From Tetragonia tetragonoides (lineage: Eukaryota > Streptophyta > Magnoliopsida > Caryophyllales > Aizoaceae): a stretch of 64,000 nt of DNA. The notes under the pieces were generated by a model that saw only the letters and a program-made list of their open reading frames with translations, ran no database searches and was not told the origin of the DNA. How positions within the stretch are numbered: position 1 is the first letter of the stretch; each line of letters opens with the position of its first letter. The stretch lies in contig CM076152.1 of assembly GCA_038025085.1 (NCBI GenBank), positions 37,265,501 to 37,329,500 on the forward strand, read 5' to 3'. This document shows positions 36,564 through 49,100 of the stretch, one piece after another. The position numbers were made by a program, and so were the translations under genes.

Positions 36564-37959
36564 AAATGTGAGATAAAATGAAATACAGAATGGGATATAG
36601 CGTGGAATGAAATGGGTTAGAATGATGCGAATCGGAGCAAAACGGAATACAACATGGAGATGACGAATAAAAAATAACTAATTATCTATTACTTGATTTA
36701 TTCTTGTGGTCTTTGTAAAACAATGATAAGGAAAATAATACCTGACTTGTATAGTTTTATTAATGTTGCTACTTGCTAGTAGCCCGAGCATTTTTAAACA
36801 GTGTACTTGATCCCACTAACCTCCTTACGATATTCCCACCCATATATGTAACTTATTAGTCCCTAGTTGGACGGATATTCGACAAATTGATAACTTCAAT
36901 TTGAGAATTGGCGTTAACAAAATGCTCAACTTATTGGTTTTCTAGTTGAAAACATCCAGGTGCTTTTTTGAATGAAAATGTTCTAAAAAATAAAGCGACA
37001 TGTCCCTCATGTTTTCAACATATACTACGACAACATTACAAATTAAACAGAATTTATTGAATATCCAATTGCAATCGTCGTTGATGAGTTTCTCATACAT
37101 ACGTGCTCTGTAGTACGCTTTATTGTTCAATTTGACAAGAATGTCTTTGATAAAACCTAACTTGTTTTTTGCTTTTCTGGCATATATTGTGCACCATTAT
37201 AGCATTTGAGAATAATGTGTCCAAATCACATCAAGAATACTAGTTGATAAATGGGGTTTAGAAGAATCTCTTAATCAATGCGCGCGACAAATGTACACTT
37301 GTCCAAGGAATGAAGCGAATACAATATAAGGAGAAAACAAATTCTTATGTAAAGAATTTCTTATTTAACATTTAAAAAGTATAAGTATTATCTTACACTT
37401 ATATTTGCATCCGCCAGACCGCCACCATTCACCGTCGTTGTTATCAAATTCATGATACTCATTAGATTTTTCAATCTTATATCATGTACTTTCTAAAGAT
37501 CTTTATACATTGTACAAGTAGCATATGTGAATGGAACAAGAAGATACAGTTTTTTTTTTTTTCTTACACGTGGCTTTTTTTATACACCATGAGATAAATT
37601 CTCCCAACAAGAATGAGAAGTGGATAAGTGGATAAAACTTGGGAATAAGAACCTCCAATAAAATTTGACCAACACAGAATGAGAAGTAAACCCAGCGAAT
37701 AAAGTAAGACTCGTTTACATTGTGATTGCTACATCCAAAATAACTTTCAGTAACTACAAAAGTGAGGCGGCTAAGCTAGCTAAACAGATGGAAAACGAAC
37801 CTTCCATTGAAAATTCATCATGGACCCATTTTTTTGTGCCCATATAGTGACCTTTGACAACCCTCATTAGAGAATATCACAACATTTGCCTTTGTATCTT
37901 TTGATTATTAAGCATCTAAGGAAAAACACAACCACACAAGTTTACTTCATCTCAACAAC
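36564..37959. other. spacer and probable promoter of the CYSTM gene
   Basis: No other gene. The last 100-200 bp probably include the promoter and 5' UTR of the gene at 37960. Confidence 0.45.
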
Positions 37960-39521
37960 ATGGGCAAAACAGAGACCCAACAACAACAACAACAATCCAT
38001 GGACAACGTTCCTCCTCCTGGTAATTATTAACACTATCTCTCTCTTTTTTTTAAAGAGTAAGCAGTACACAGTTAGAGAACCCTCATCGCGACTCGCGAG
38101 GGTTTTGGTCTTTTTCTTTTGATTAGGAATAAGTTTTTGATTATCGGTTTTAATTGAGATTTTTTTATATTTATAATTATGACAGGTTACCCAACTCTGA
38201 ATTCTCCTGATGTGGGGATGAAGAAGAAGAAGAGATTCTTCAGCACCAAGAAGAAGGGAGAGATGGGTTTCATTGAAGCATGGTATGTCATCTCCTAGCC
38301 ATAATCTTAATTTTATTGTGCTTAAATTAATTGTGTACTACTATGTTTTTGTGGTGAATCAATTCTTTCTGTTTGCTCTTTGCTTTACTACTAAATCATC
38401 ATATGAACTAGATTCTAAAACTATCAATAATTTATAGAAATTAGTATTAACCTTAGTCTGATTAGGTGATTGTCTTCTTATTTAACTTTCTACCTAACAC
38501 TTTCTTATGATAATAATTACCCTATAATTTCTCCTAAGAAAAATGTAAAAAAGAAAATCATTGTTTAGAGCACAACATATAAATTGGATAGTCCTTCTTT
38601 CTCTGTTTCTAATTCTTATTGATGGTTTGAATTTGTTTACCTACTCTGTCAAGAATTATTGCAACTTGGTCATAAATCCCAACTCACAATCCCCAAAAAT
38701 CAAGTCTTTGTTGCTTTTCTTCTAAAAGCTAATGATAAAGTGATAATCTAGTCATAATAGCAAAAATAAGTAAATAAAAGGGTACTACTCATGAACAAAA
38801 ATTGAAAATTAGAAACATCTAGAAGGTAGTATTTGATTTACAACCATAATTCAAATCATTATTGCTTTACAAAATTAGTTTTTACAAGTATACAACATGT
38901 AGAGATAAGAGATAGCTCAGAAACTACACAAACTTGTATGGGGCAGTTTGATCAAGGTGATGCCACTCACAAACATGACGTTATGCTTGGTTGTACAGGT
39001 GACATTACCCTTGAGGCGGCCTCGTAAGAGAGTTGGAAGCTATTGTTTTTACACATTTTGATATACAATGACAAGTTAATATAATGAGTTGGGGAAACTA
39101 TATATTGATTGAATCAATCATAACTTTTATTTTCTTTCTTTGTTGTGCTTGTTTGCTGTTGTATCTTACGACGGTTGCAGCCGGAATATTATATGTTGCT
39201 GCTCGATCTGTCAGCACTGTCAGCACTGTCTGGAATGCTTCTGCTAGAGATCATCATGGGCTGAATTCATGTTATGATATTATCAATATCAATCAATCTC
39301 ATGCTCAATTTATTTGTGAAGTTTGATTCATTCTTGCAACAATGCATATGTGATTTGTGATGAACACCATATATTACATGTATGTAATATATGTAATGTG
39401 ACATGTTAATTAATAATAAATATTGTGATCAATCTGATATTTATTTGTCCATTTTTATTATAATGAGTGCAGCCTTGTGGCCTTATGCTGTTGTTGGCTA
39501 TGTGAAGAGTGCTGCTTATAA
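37960..39521 (+). CDS. CYSTM (cysteine-rich transmembrane module) small protein
   Basis: Three exons, 37960-38020, 38186-38282 and 39473-39521, join in phase (donors CTG|GTAATT and ATG|GTATGT, acceptors GACAG and GTGCAG) to give 68 residues. The N-terminus is polar with a six-glutamine run, then a proline/glycine stretch (VPPPGYPTLNSP) and a lysine-rich patch. The last 20 or so residues are the module GFIEA followed by LVALCCCWLCEECCL: a short hydrophobic, cysteine-packed tail. CYSTM proteins are tail-anchored in membranes, often dimerise, and several are linked to stress responses. The exact role of this one is unknown. The second intron (1.19 kb) carries a hairpin MITE. The gene is too short and split to show as a long ORF; the frame at 39084-39326 is intronic. 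Confidence 0.85.
38929..39030. mobile_element. short hairpin MITE in the CYSTM intron
   Basis: The ends AAACTTGTATGGGGC and GAGGCGGCCTCGTAAGAG flank a centre with CATGACGTTATGCTTG, shared with the copies at 10390, 30244 and 61567. Confidence 0.5.
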
Positions 39522-39710
39522 GTCTTCTTCACCATCATCTATCAAATTTTAAATGTTTTAGGTTCCTTTTAAATTATCACCTTTGTACTTGCACTCATAT
39601 TTTGAGTGTCATAATATATATAGTGTGATCTTTATCTCTTTTATAACAATTTAGCTCATCAAGTTTATTTCCAGTTGCGTCTTTTTTTTTTTGTTGTTTT
39701 TTTTGGGGTG

Positions 39711-40058
39711 TTTTGATCGTTTTGATGTAATGTACGGTAAATGACAAAGTTATAGCTATATTTAATCGTATATCTTATTCTATCCCGACCCAATCATATT
39801 CGCGTTGTTCGTGATCTTATTCTACTTATAATTTTTGTGACATTGATATTGTGTAATCAGGGTGAGTTTCATCTTATTCTACTTATAATTTTTGGGGTGT
39901 TTTGATCGTTTTGATGTAATGTACGGCAAATGACAAAGTTATAGCTATATATAATCTTATATCTTATTCTATCCCGGCCCAATCATATTCGCGTTGTTCG
40001 TGATCTTATTCTACTTATAATTTTTGTGACATTGATATTGTATAATTAGGGTGAGTTT
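39711..40058. repeat. 179-bp tandem duplication downstream of CYSTM
   Basis: A unit starting GGGGTGTTTTGATCG at 39715 recurs at 39894 almost unchanged (GATGTAATGTACGG, TCGCGTTGTTCGTGATC blocks). A more diverged third copy lies at about 40918-41090, just before a third partial copy of the 573-bp repeat. Confidence 0.85.
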
Positions 40059-40313
40059 GATAGAGCTTATCCGGTCAGTTTAGTTCATTCAGTGATTTCA
40101 ATTTCAGTTAAATGATGTTGAGTTCAGTATAACTAATAAATAAAAAAAAAGATGTTGAGTTCAGTTTAGTGGTGCTGAGTTCAGAAACATATTTTTTGTC
40201 TCATATATCAAATTGTGTTCAATTCAGTTGTGTCCAGTCAGTTTAGTAGTATCCAATTTAGTAATATTGAATTTAGTTCAGTTCTAATAAGTTCATCTCT
40301 AACAAACGCACTC
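40059..40313. mobile_element. Tourist-like MITE, family 1 related
   Basis: GGGTGAGTTTGATAGAGC at the left and CTCTAACAAACGCACTC at the right, next to TTA and TAA. It is complete here, whereas its right third alone is present in the 35991-36563 copy. Confidence 0.6.
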
Positions 40314-40762
40314 TAAATTTCCAAACTCAAAATAGAGGACATGGAGGGCAAGGGAAAGAACAAAACATAGAGGGAAAAATGACTATTGGAAGGCGTAAAA
40401 GGATGAGGGTGTGCTAATGGAAATATCTAGACCCAATGGTGAGTTGGTATCCTGAGTGTGCAAGAAAGCAACCATTCAACGATGTGGACCTAATTATTAG
40501 TCAAGTTTCTACAAACGTCACGCACAACTGCACCCTTGTATATCATGATTCATGAGTTATAACTGGCGATTAAATACTCCCTTCGTTCTAAGTTTATCTA
40601 TATATTGGACTTTTTACGGTTTTCAAAATACTATTTTGACCATGAATATTTATGATTTCATAATTATATAACTTATAATAAGATGATATTTTAAAATATT
40701 ATTTAAAATGAATCTAGCAATACTATTTTCACATTGTAAAACTTTGGAACTTTTCACAAATA
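40190..40762. repeat. 573-bp direct repeat, right copy
   Basis: Partner of 35991-36563 in the same orientation, 4199 bp apart. It contains the right part of the Tourist-like MITE, a non-coding stretch with AGAGGACATGGAGGGCAAGG, and the left part of a Stowaway MITE. An older, diverged relative of the middle stretch is at 41095-41390. Confidence 0.9.
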
Positions 40763-40823
40763 AGTGATCAAAGTTCACACTTAAAAAGTCCAATGTAAAT
40801 ATAAACGTGAGACAGATGGAGTA
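40576..40823. mobile_element. Stowaway MITE
   Basis: Ends CTCCCTTCGTTCTAAGTTTA and TAAACGTGAGACAGATGGAG with TA on both sides. The inner ends TATTGGACTTTTTA and TAAAAAGTCCAATG also pair. About 248 bp, non-coding. Confidence 0.75.
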
Positions 40824-41390
40824 ACAAATAGAATAGCACAATTTTTATGCAATTTGGTTGCATGGTTGACTATAATAACAAATAGAATGACAATAATCAT
40901 CATAATTGAGCTTTTTTGGGGGGTGTTTGATCGTTTTGATGTAATGTACTATAAATGACAAAATTGATAGCTATATAATCGTATATCTTATTCTACACCG
41001 GATCATCACTCTCTATTATCCCAATTACGTTCTGATTGTTCATGATCTTATTCTACTTATAACTTTTGTGATATTGATATTGTGTAATCAATTTCAAAAC
41101 TCAAAATGGAGGACATTGAGGGCAAAGGAAAGAAAAAGAGAGGGGGAGAAATGACAATAGCTAGGAAGGAGTAAAGGGGTGAGGGGGTGCTAATGGAAAT
41201 ATCCAGATAGACCATTGGCGTCCTAATGAGTGTGCAAGAAAACAACCATTCAACGATGTGGACCTAATTCTCCCTAAAAAACTGTATATGTGTACCTGAG
41301 CAGTCAAGTTTCAACACAATTGTCACGCAGACACGCACAACTAAAATACACCCTTGTATAGTTGTATATCATCACTAATAATTGGCCATT

Positions 41391-42335
41391 AGATAACAAA
41401 TAGAGTAGCATATTTATCACAAATTTATGCAATTTGGATGGTTTATGATGCCCAAGGCCCTACCTGTTATTGTCACCATGTTATTTGTTGTTAGAACGAG
41501 TAGAACCTAAATCAAATATGGACACCTATTGTAGATTCCCACTCCAAATAGTAGCTTAATGATGATGATTAAATAAAAATTAAACTAAAATAATTGAAGT
41601 AACTCACAGGGAACCATCTCCCAATATAGGTTCACTTAGTAAACTAAACTTCCAAGAATAGGTTAGGGGTATCACAAGCCGTTGAGGAGAACATAGTCAC
41701 ATTGAATGGACAAATGGGATAATTAAATTGGTCAAACAAGGGGGTCATTTAAAATGACATGCGTCACTCATGGGAGGTCTAATCGGAAAAAAAAATTATG
41801 AAAGTTGGCCAGTAAATTACTTAAGGGGTGAGTGATAGGGCAGAAGTAACGTTTTAGGAGTACTGAACAAAAACAAACGATTGAGGAGGTTTTGGACAAA
41901 AACTGAGAGTATTTTATTGGGGCTTTCACAAAATTGCGCTTTTTCCTAAGAATGTCACCGAGCTTTTTTTTCTTGTCACTTTGTACCTAGCGTTGCTCAT
42001 GTTTCGGTATGGATCGATCCGGCTAAGATTGGCCATGCTTTTGGATCGGTCAAACCGGATTTCGATCTAATCCGAATGGGCGTATGACGCCAAAAGATTA
42101 AGACTTGTCCTTGTCTCTTTTTTAAAAAAATGGTCAGATCCAAGGTTGGATACAATCCGGTCTGGTCCGGTCTCACACTGGACACGAGTGTTTCGGTCTG
42201 GACCGGTGAACAGCCCTTGTAAGTTGTACCACTGTAGTTTGTTAAAAAAACCAAAATTGCCACACTGCTCTTTCTTCCCTCTTTTCCCCTTCTCACCATT
42301 TCAGCTAGGAAGTTTGAGAGAGGGAGCGAGGAGAA
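41391..42335. other. spacer upstream of the thioredoxin-like gene
   Basis: No other gene is seen. A repeat-like block with GGATCGATCCGG and GGTCCGGTCTCACACTGG lies at about 42000-42220. A pyrimidine-rich stretch follows, probably promoter and 5' UTR. Confidence 0.45.
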
Positions 42336-45221
42336 ATGGACGGCGGAGAGGGAAAAGGGAGAGAAGATGAGAAAAAACAAGCAACTTTTAATGGAAATGG
42401 CAATGTTAATTTGAAAACTGCTTCAAATGACCAACACCTCACTGATATTCTTCTCCAAATTCGGTCCTCTAAAACCCCTGTATGCCCACTTCACTTCTCT
42501 CTACATACTTTTTAAATTAATTTTAGCTGAAATTATAAATTGGGTTCCTCTCAATTGTTTGTCTGTTAGAAATTTAGTTTGATTATGTTTAGTTATTGAG
42601 CTTAAAATTGACCAACTGGGGTTGTGTTTGTTGCAGGCAGTGATCAATTATGGAGCTTCTTGGTAAGCTTTCTTAATCACTCTCACAAATCAATTATGTC
42701 TTGATTTCTCAAGTTTAGTTATTTATTCATGAAAATTAGGGTATAATTATTGGTTTGATGCTTTTGCTTACATGAATCATGACTAAGAATATATGTAATT
42801 TGACCCCACATAATGGATTTGTTAGTGGGTTTTGGTCAAGGGTTTGGTTTGTTGAAATTGTTATCATAGTTGATTTGAAGATTGTTTTGTTTTGTGGGTC
42901 TGGAGTAGATAGCTGAATAATTGAGTTATTTGCAATCTTGGAGGTGCCATTAATAATTAAGAAAGCACTAACAAAATCCATTGAAATCCCTGTATCGGAA
43001 AGCGAATGATGCTATGAAAATGTAGGAATTTGGTCATGTTAATCAGATAAAAGATCCATTTTTGGGATGTTGGTCTTCAACTCTGCACTTATTTGATCTA
43101 TCAGTAGATAGCTGAACTGAGTTACTCCATTAAACCATATTGGTAGGTGAATGATGCTATGAAAATGTGGGAATTTGGTCATGTTAATCAGATAAAAGAT
43201 CCATTTTTGCGATGTTTATGTTCAACTCTGCACTTATTTTTGATTTATCACAACTTCCATATATTAAGTAACTAGGTGGATGCCAGTGAGTATACCCGTG
43301 CGTTGCACGGACTGTGATTATATAATAAAACTAATATAACGTGATTATTAATAATCTCATCGAAAAATAAAAGTGTAATTGTCACTTATGAAAAATTATT
43401 AGTAATGTATGGATAAATATTTATATAATTCATTTAATATCATGAATGCCATATAATAAGATTACTATGACTTTATCGGGCATCTTAAATTTAAACTCTT
43501 ATCATAAATTTCAATTTACTATTAATTAACTCATCCCATATGTTACATGATCCAAGAGGTAATAGTTTCAAAGTCTTTCTATGCTTGATGTTGGTACGCC
43601 AATACTCTTATGTTTATATAAGTGTACAACTAATATTTCAAAGATATGATCCTTCTTTTATGGTCAATTTAAATGTCTAAACTCTAATGTATACATAACT
43701 ACTTTTCAAAAAGTAAAGAAATTTTAGACGTAAACCTTAGAATAGCAAAACATATTTCAATGCTTGCTTGTTTTTTCAAAGTTATATGCGGTCAAAGTAC
43801 TGCCTTGAAGAACACAAAAAGTCCAATGTAATTTTATTTGTGGTTCGGAGGGAGTATATTAATAATTATAAAGTTGAAGGGAACATAAATTGGAACCCTA
43901 AAATAACATGGGGGATCAGTATATTACGCACAGTTATAAAATTCTACCTGATAATGGTAAAGTTTCCTATAATCGTTTAGATTCATCGTTTATTTCTTTA
44001 TTCTACACATACTCTTTTTATTATATTTTACCTTGAGATTGCTTTTTCATAAATTTTTATAACTAATATACATATCTTTTCTCTTATTTTTACATGCAAC
44101 TTTTTAGTTGTGTCAGCTTGTTAAGCTAATTACTGATTACCTTTTTAGGTGTACGCATCTAATGTTGTAAATCAATAGAACATACTACAAATGAGTCATT
44201 TTAAAGGATATTTCGAACTCGTTCCAATGGTGTAAGAAATTTAATTTTTTAATTGGTGAAACTCAAGTTATATGCTTTTAAAATCTAATAGTCTACTCGT
44301 TAATGATTTAGGAAAGTACAACTTTAGTATATATTCTAAAACCTCTTATGAATAGTGTACTCTTTAAGGATTTAGGAAAGTACAATTTTAGTATATATTC
44401 TATACCAAAACATATATTTTTATTTTATATTTATTTTAAAATTTTATTACAATGGCTCGCTTAGGTGGACGCCTCCAATGCTGTCAGAATATGCCTCTAA
44501 TATATAGATATTATGATTATGATTTGCAAATGATATAAGAGAGAAGAAAAGATATTTTGACAGGAACTTGGGCTAAAACTACTAGCAGAAAGGTTAGGGT
44601 TTGGCTGCCGAACCTAACGTGCTGAAAGTGATATCCATGTAGTGGACAGTGGAGATAAAGCCTTGGATGTGTCAAGCAATAGGGACCGACGAAAAAGGAA
44701 AGAGAGAAAGCAATGTGTACTTGGATAGAATTTTGTAGTCAAGAAGCATCATATTATGCTTCACCCTATTTGTATAATTCAACTGATTTTGAAGTCGAGT
44801 TCTGAATTCTGATCATTGTTACTGTTCATTTTCAGTATCGTCTAGCCCGAATTCTACATGTGCTTGATTTCCATTATTTGTGGTAGAAAGGAAATCTCAA
44901 CAGACTTTTTCGTTGTCAAGAAAACTCAAGTCTTTAAAGCACAATTATAAGCATTGACTGGAAATTTACACTAAATAATACTCATGATGATTCAACTACA
45001 GGTGCCGAGTCTGCAACCAGATACTTCCTGCATTTCGCAAGTTGAGTAATGAGTTCCCGAAGCTTTCCTTTGTCTATGCTGATATAGATGAGTGCCCTGA
45101 GACCACCCAGCAAATTCGCTACACTCCTACATTCCAATTCTACCGCGACGGTGAAAGGGTTGACGAGATGTTTGGAGCCGGAGAAGAGAGGCTTCATGAC
45201 CGTCTGTGGTTGCACTCCTGA
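42336..45221 (+). CDS. thioredoxin-like 3-3
   Basis: Three exons, 42336-42479, 42637-42662 and 45002-45221, join in phase to give 129 residues. After an Asn/Lys-rich start comes a single thioredoxin fold: INYGASWCRVC (redox cysteines C58 and C61), then LSFVYADIDEC, then the cis-proline segment YTPTFQFYRDG, and a C-terminal RLHDRLWLHS. This matches my memory of the plant thioredoxin-like 3-3 group. The active site is WCRVC rather than the standard WCGPC, so its redox potential and partners may differ. No targeting peptide is evident, so a cytosolic location is likely. The middle exon is only 26 bp, and the tryptophan codon of the active site is split by the second intron, which hosts a Helitron. 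Confidence 0.88.
43004..43250. repeat. 145-bp tandem duplication in the thioredoxin-like intron
   Basis: GAATGATGCTATGAAAATGT and the following 95 bp occur at 43004 and again at 43149 with few changes. Confidence 0.85.
43272..44518 (-). mobile_element. non-autonomous Helitron in intron 2 of the thioredoxin-like gene
   Basis: Read on the minus strand, the element starts TCTATATATTAGAGGC directly after an A and ends in CTAG directly before a T, the Helitron insertion rule (A^T target, no duplication). Near its 3' end is the hairpin CCGTGCAACGCACGG, 24 bases before CTAG, somewhat further than usual. The 1247-bp body has no Rep/helicase coding. It contains a Stowaway remnant (about 43805-43857). 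Blocks of it resemble the decayed element at 11291-13760. Confidence 0.68.
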
Positions 45222-46111
45222 GATTAGTCATGTGTTGCTATGTACGAGTCTATGCCATTGTACTTCTCATGCAGGGTTCAAAATCTTAACGAGTTACTCC
45301 TAGTTATATCTTGTTACCAAGTAAATTGAGAAGGCTGTGAATCTAAATTGTATATTCTGAGTGCAACTTTATTTGTAAGTCCTGCTATTCTCACCACAGA
45401 TTTAGCTAGCTTCAAGTACAAAAGATAAGGCATGGTTACTATCACCAAGTTGCCTTCATTACCAATCTTTGGGGCATTACTAGAACTGCAGTTTCAGCAG
45501 ATAATTTGAGGGTGTTACTCAGATCTGCTGCCCCTCTCCGGCTCTCCCATCCCCTTTGCAAGACGATGTCATGGGGAAAGGCAACGGCTGATGGCAATGG
45601 CGATGCCAACGAGGGATAGGCGGACAGCCTATTACAGTATTACCAGTTCAGCTAACAATTCACTGTAGTACTTAACCAGTTAACCGGCTTCCAATCCAAA
45701 GATTACTGCTGAGGAACACTCAATATTATACTTTCTACTTGGTGTTTACTTGTTTATCGAATTCTCAAGTTCCTTTTATAGAGGTTTAGCCTGTTTCGAG
45801 TATCTACCTGGTATCTATCACTCCTTTTGTTAGAATTCCATGATGGATGTTAAACTTGAGGTAATTCAGTGAAAAGTTCATGAAAAAAAATATATTACGC
45901 CCTCCTCTCTGGAAGACTTTTTTTCTATAATGCGTTGTTACACTGGCATCCGAAAATCCATATGTTGAACTGGCACATCTTAAAGGGGTAAATAAGAGCC
46001 CCTCAATGGTAGCTACTTGACTCAAGAAGGACCAAAATTATACAAAAATGGTATAAATGAGATAATTCACATATGGGTAAAGAAACAAAGTACTGGGCTA
46101 CCAAATTGCTG
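45222..46111. other. convergent spacer between the thioredoxin-like gene and GLDH
   Basis: It holds the 3' UTRs of two convergent genes. Nothing else is recognised. Confidence 0.5.
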
Positions 46112-49100
46112 TCATACAGCTTCTGCTAATGGGAATAGCTTCTCAAGCATGTTATTGGACATGATCCTGTTGGGGTCCAACTCCCTCCGCGCTTTGTTGT
46201 ATGCATCCACTGGAAAACGCTTCCTTAACCTAGCTTGCAGCTCTGCAATCTCATCCTTGTCCTTGGGAATATGTGAACCAAAAAAGCATGCATAAGTAAA
46301 CTGTTGAACAACGTTGCTACATATATGGAGTGGGTGACATTTCAGCAAAGAATGCAAAGTAAAAGAAACATAGGCCTCCTAACAAACATTTTCAACGTAG
46401 AAAGTGGAACTTGATAACATTTTCCTACTATCTTAAACAATCTCAAGTTGATAACAATTTGTTTTTCCTGAATACAGTAAAGGTGAAATTGAGACCTCAA
46501 AACTAATATCAGTTTATTATCTTAAAGATGTTGTGAATGTATTGAGTACCAAATACAGACTACTGAGAGTCCAAGAACAATAAATCATTAGATCAGTCAG
46601 GATAAAAATGCATCATATACCTCAATCTTAGCCCAATGTTCATAAGCAGAAAATAGATCCCACAAGCGAGTTTGTGTCAAACGTCTGTAGTGAAAGAATT
46701 CCTCTGTTATCAGCTTTCTCTGGCGAGGATCACTTGTAGGAAGGTACATGATAATACCAACCTGAAAAAACAGGACAAAAAATAATAATTAAGGGGATGG
46801 AATACGAACATGTGTTTATCTTCATGCTGCTGTATACAATAAACATATATATCCATCACAAATCAGACAATTTGACCCATTCTCACCTACATTTTGATAC
46901 TGCAAGCAAAATCTTTAGTTTCAAGCTTAAGGGCCATTTTCTAACTCTGAACTATACACCCTTATTTCCCAAAAAAGAAAGAAAAATATACTCCTATCTA
47001 ATAATCCACAAAGTATGGATCTCTCAATCATTTATGTACATGCAACTTCGATTCTGGCCCTAAAATCCGAGTAAAGTCTTAATAGCTTATGAGTTGCAAA
47101 AGGAGGGCTGAATTTCATAGCATCCAGAGAAGAAAAACAAATTGTCAATTAACTTTTACCATTTAGCATCTTTTTCTAAATAAAAAAACAAAAACTTATA
47201 CGAAAAGGCAAAATGGACTTTTTACATAGTGTTCCGCAAATACAAATCCCATGATCAACATAACTGTGCAATTAAAAGCAGGGGATGTGAAGCCAAAATG
47301 ATTACCCAGGAGAATATATCATCTTCTGCTGAGCATGATGCTGGACTCATATGACTCGTACTTCGAGTTGTCCACCGCTGCTCTATGGGAGCAGGTGCAG
47401 GAATTTGTTCCTTTTCTATCAGCTGCTTCAATTTCTCTATGTATTCAAGGTCTTTCATGTTTGGTTTTGCTAAGGTTCCTGCAGGAAAACAGGTCTCCGA
47501 GACCCATTGCTGCCCTCCACAATCAAAGCCTAATATTTCATCACTCCAGCCCACTCTGTATCCCTCTGACTTGCTCCAGTATACAGCTTCAGCTTGATTC
47601 ACTTTGATGATATGCTCTACATTAAGAGGATCAATTGCAATAAGTTTATCTCTTAGCTCTGTAAATGAAAGCTCGCCTATGTCTGGTTCATTTTCAGGGG
47701 GTGATACTCTGCAACAAGCACAAAAATCTGTCACCTTGAAGCAACAGGAATTTTTATCACCAACACAAATGGATATCGAGTTTTCAAAAAAATCAGTTTA
47801 GCAACAGACTTTAGAGACATTGAGAGTATAAAACAAGTGTCCAAAGCATACAGATGCAGCAAGTGCTGGAAATGGAGCACCATTCAAAACAGCAAAGGCA
47901 TTGCCAGTCAGGAAAGGGGGATGGAAGATAAATTAACAACTACAGAGAGTCCCCCTTGGCCTCCTTCGATTCAGAACAAAGAATATTCTTTTGATCCACA
48001 GGAAGAAACCAAATCAAAAGAGGCAATAAATATAACCAATTGTCTTATACTCTTGTGGTTGTTGGCACACTTGCCCTAGGCATCACCAGGATCCAAATTC
48101 TAGTAGCCTCAGTAACCTTAAACCTAAGTTCAGTTCAGTTCTTCGACGGACTCAGAGGACCGCCCTTAATATGACACCCTTTTAGGCTCAAAAGGATGTT
48201 ACAATAATTTTGATATCAAACTTGTAGTTGGAATGACAAAAGTATATAGATTGCTGCTTGCTAATCCAAAATTAAACAATGATGTATGGCAACTTACCTA
48301 TACTTCTCCAGTGAATCCCTATACAGATCTCGTACATGCTGAAGCGCTTCGTCTGCTGTGTATTTAGGTTTAAAATTTTTTGGACTTCTCCATTTTGATA
48401 CAGGATTGCACGTCACCACCACAACAGAGTCTGTGTATGGGATATACAAGTACTTTACATGCTTATTTTCAGATAGCAGTTTCCTGGAAAGAGAGATGGT
48501 AAGCTAATTAAATCTCAATACCAAAAGAAGAGGAATTTAAAACTCAAAACAAATATATGTGGCACGTTCTATTGTGCCGAGCACACAAAATAGGGTAGCA
48601 GTAAAGACTACTGCCTTGACTTTTGAGTATATTGTTGACGGACATGATTTGTTCTCAAAATCTAACAGCAATTCATCAAATAATCAAGGAAGATAACAAG
48701 ATTACTTGTGATTTTTCTTTATCTCATCTATATTAGAGATATAAGTGTGCTCCACAAGCTCCTGCCTATCGACACACTGGAGGGTGACTTCAGCTACTAC
48801 TCCAAGTCCTCCAAGACCAACTCGAGCAAGATAAAACAACTCGGGATCTTTCTCTTTGGAAAGCTCTATAGTTCCCTTGCCAGGAGTGACCAGTTTCATG
48901 GCAATAACTTGCTCATCAATGGGAGGCAATCTGGCACCAGTGCCATGTGCACCAACCTAAAAGCATTGAATGTTAGAGAGGACGCTGATGAAGATAGAAA
49001 TGGCCATGCTTCAGTATGCATATTCTTCTAAGCAACACTGTCATAATATTCCAAGTGGTGGGGTAGAATTAGACTATCTTTATTTTCCAAAACTTTTAGA

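Noticed and set aside
39084..39326. 80-codon ORF with a hydrophobic start near the CYSTM gene
   Set aside because: It lies in intron 2 of the CYSTM gene. The exon at 39473 completes the CYSTM motif exactly and in phase, so this ORF is not needed.
35991..40762. The 573-bp direct repeats as LTRs of an element containing the CYSTM gene
   Set aside because: They do not begin TG or end CA, lack a target duplication, primer-binding site and polypurine tract, and their edges cut through MITEs.
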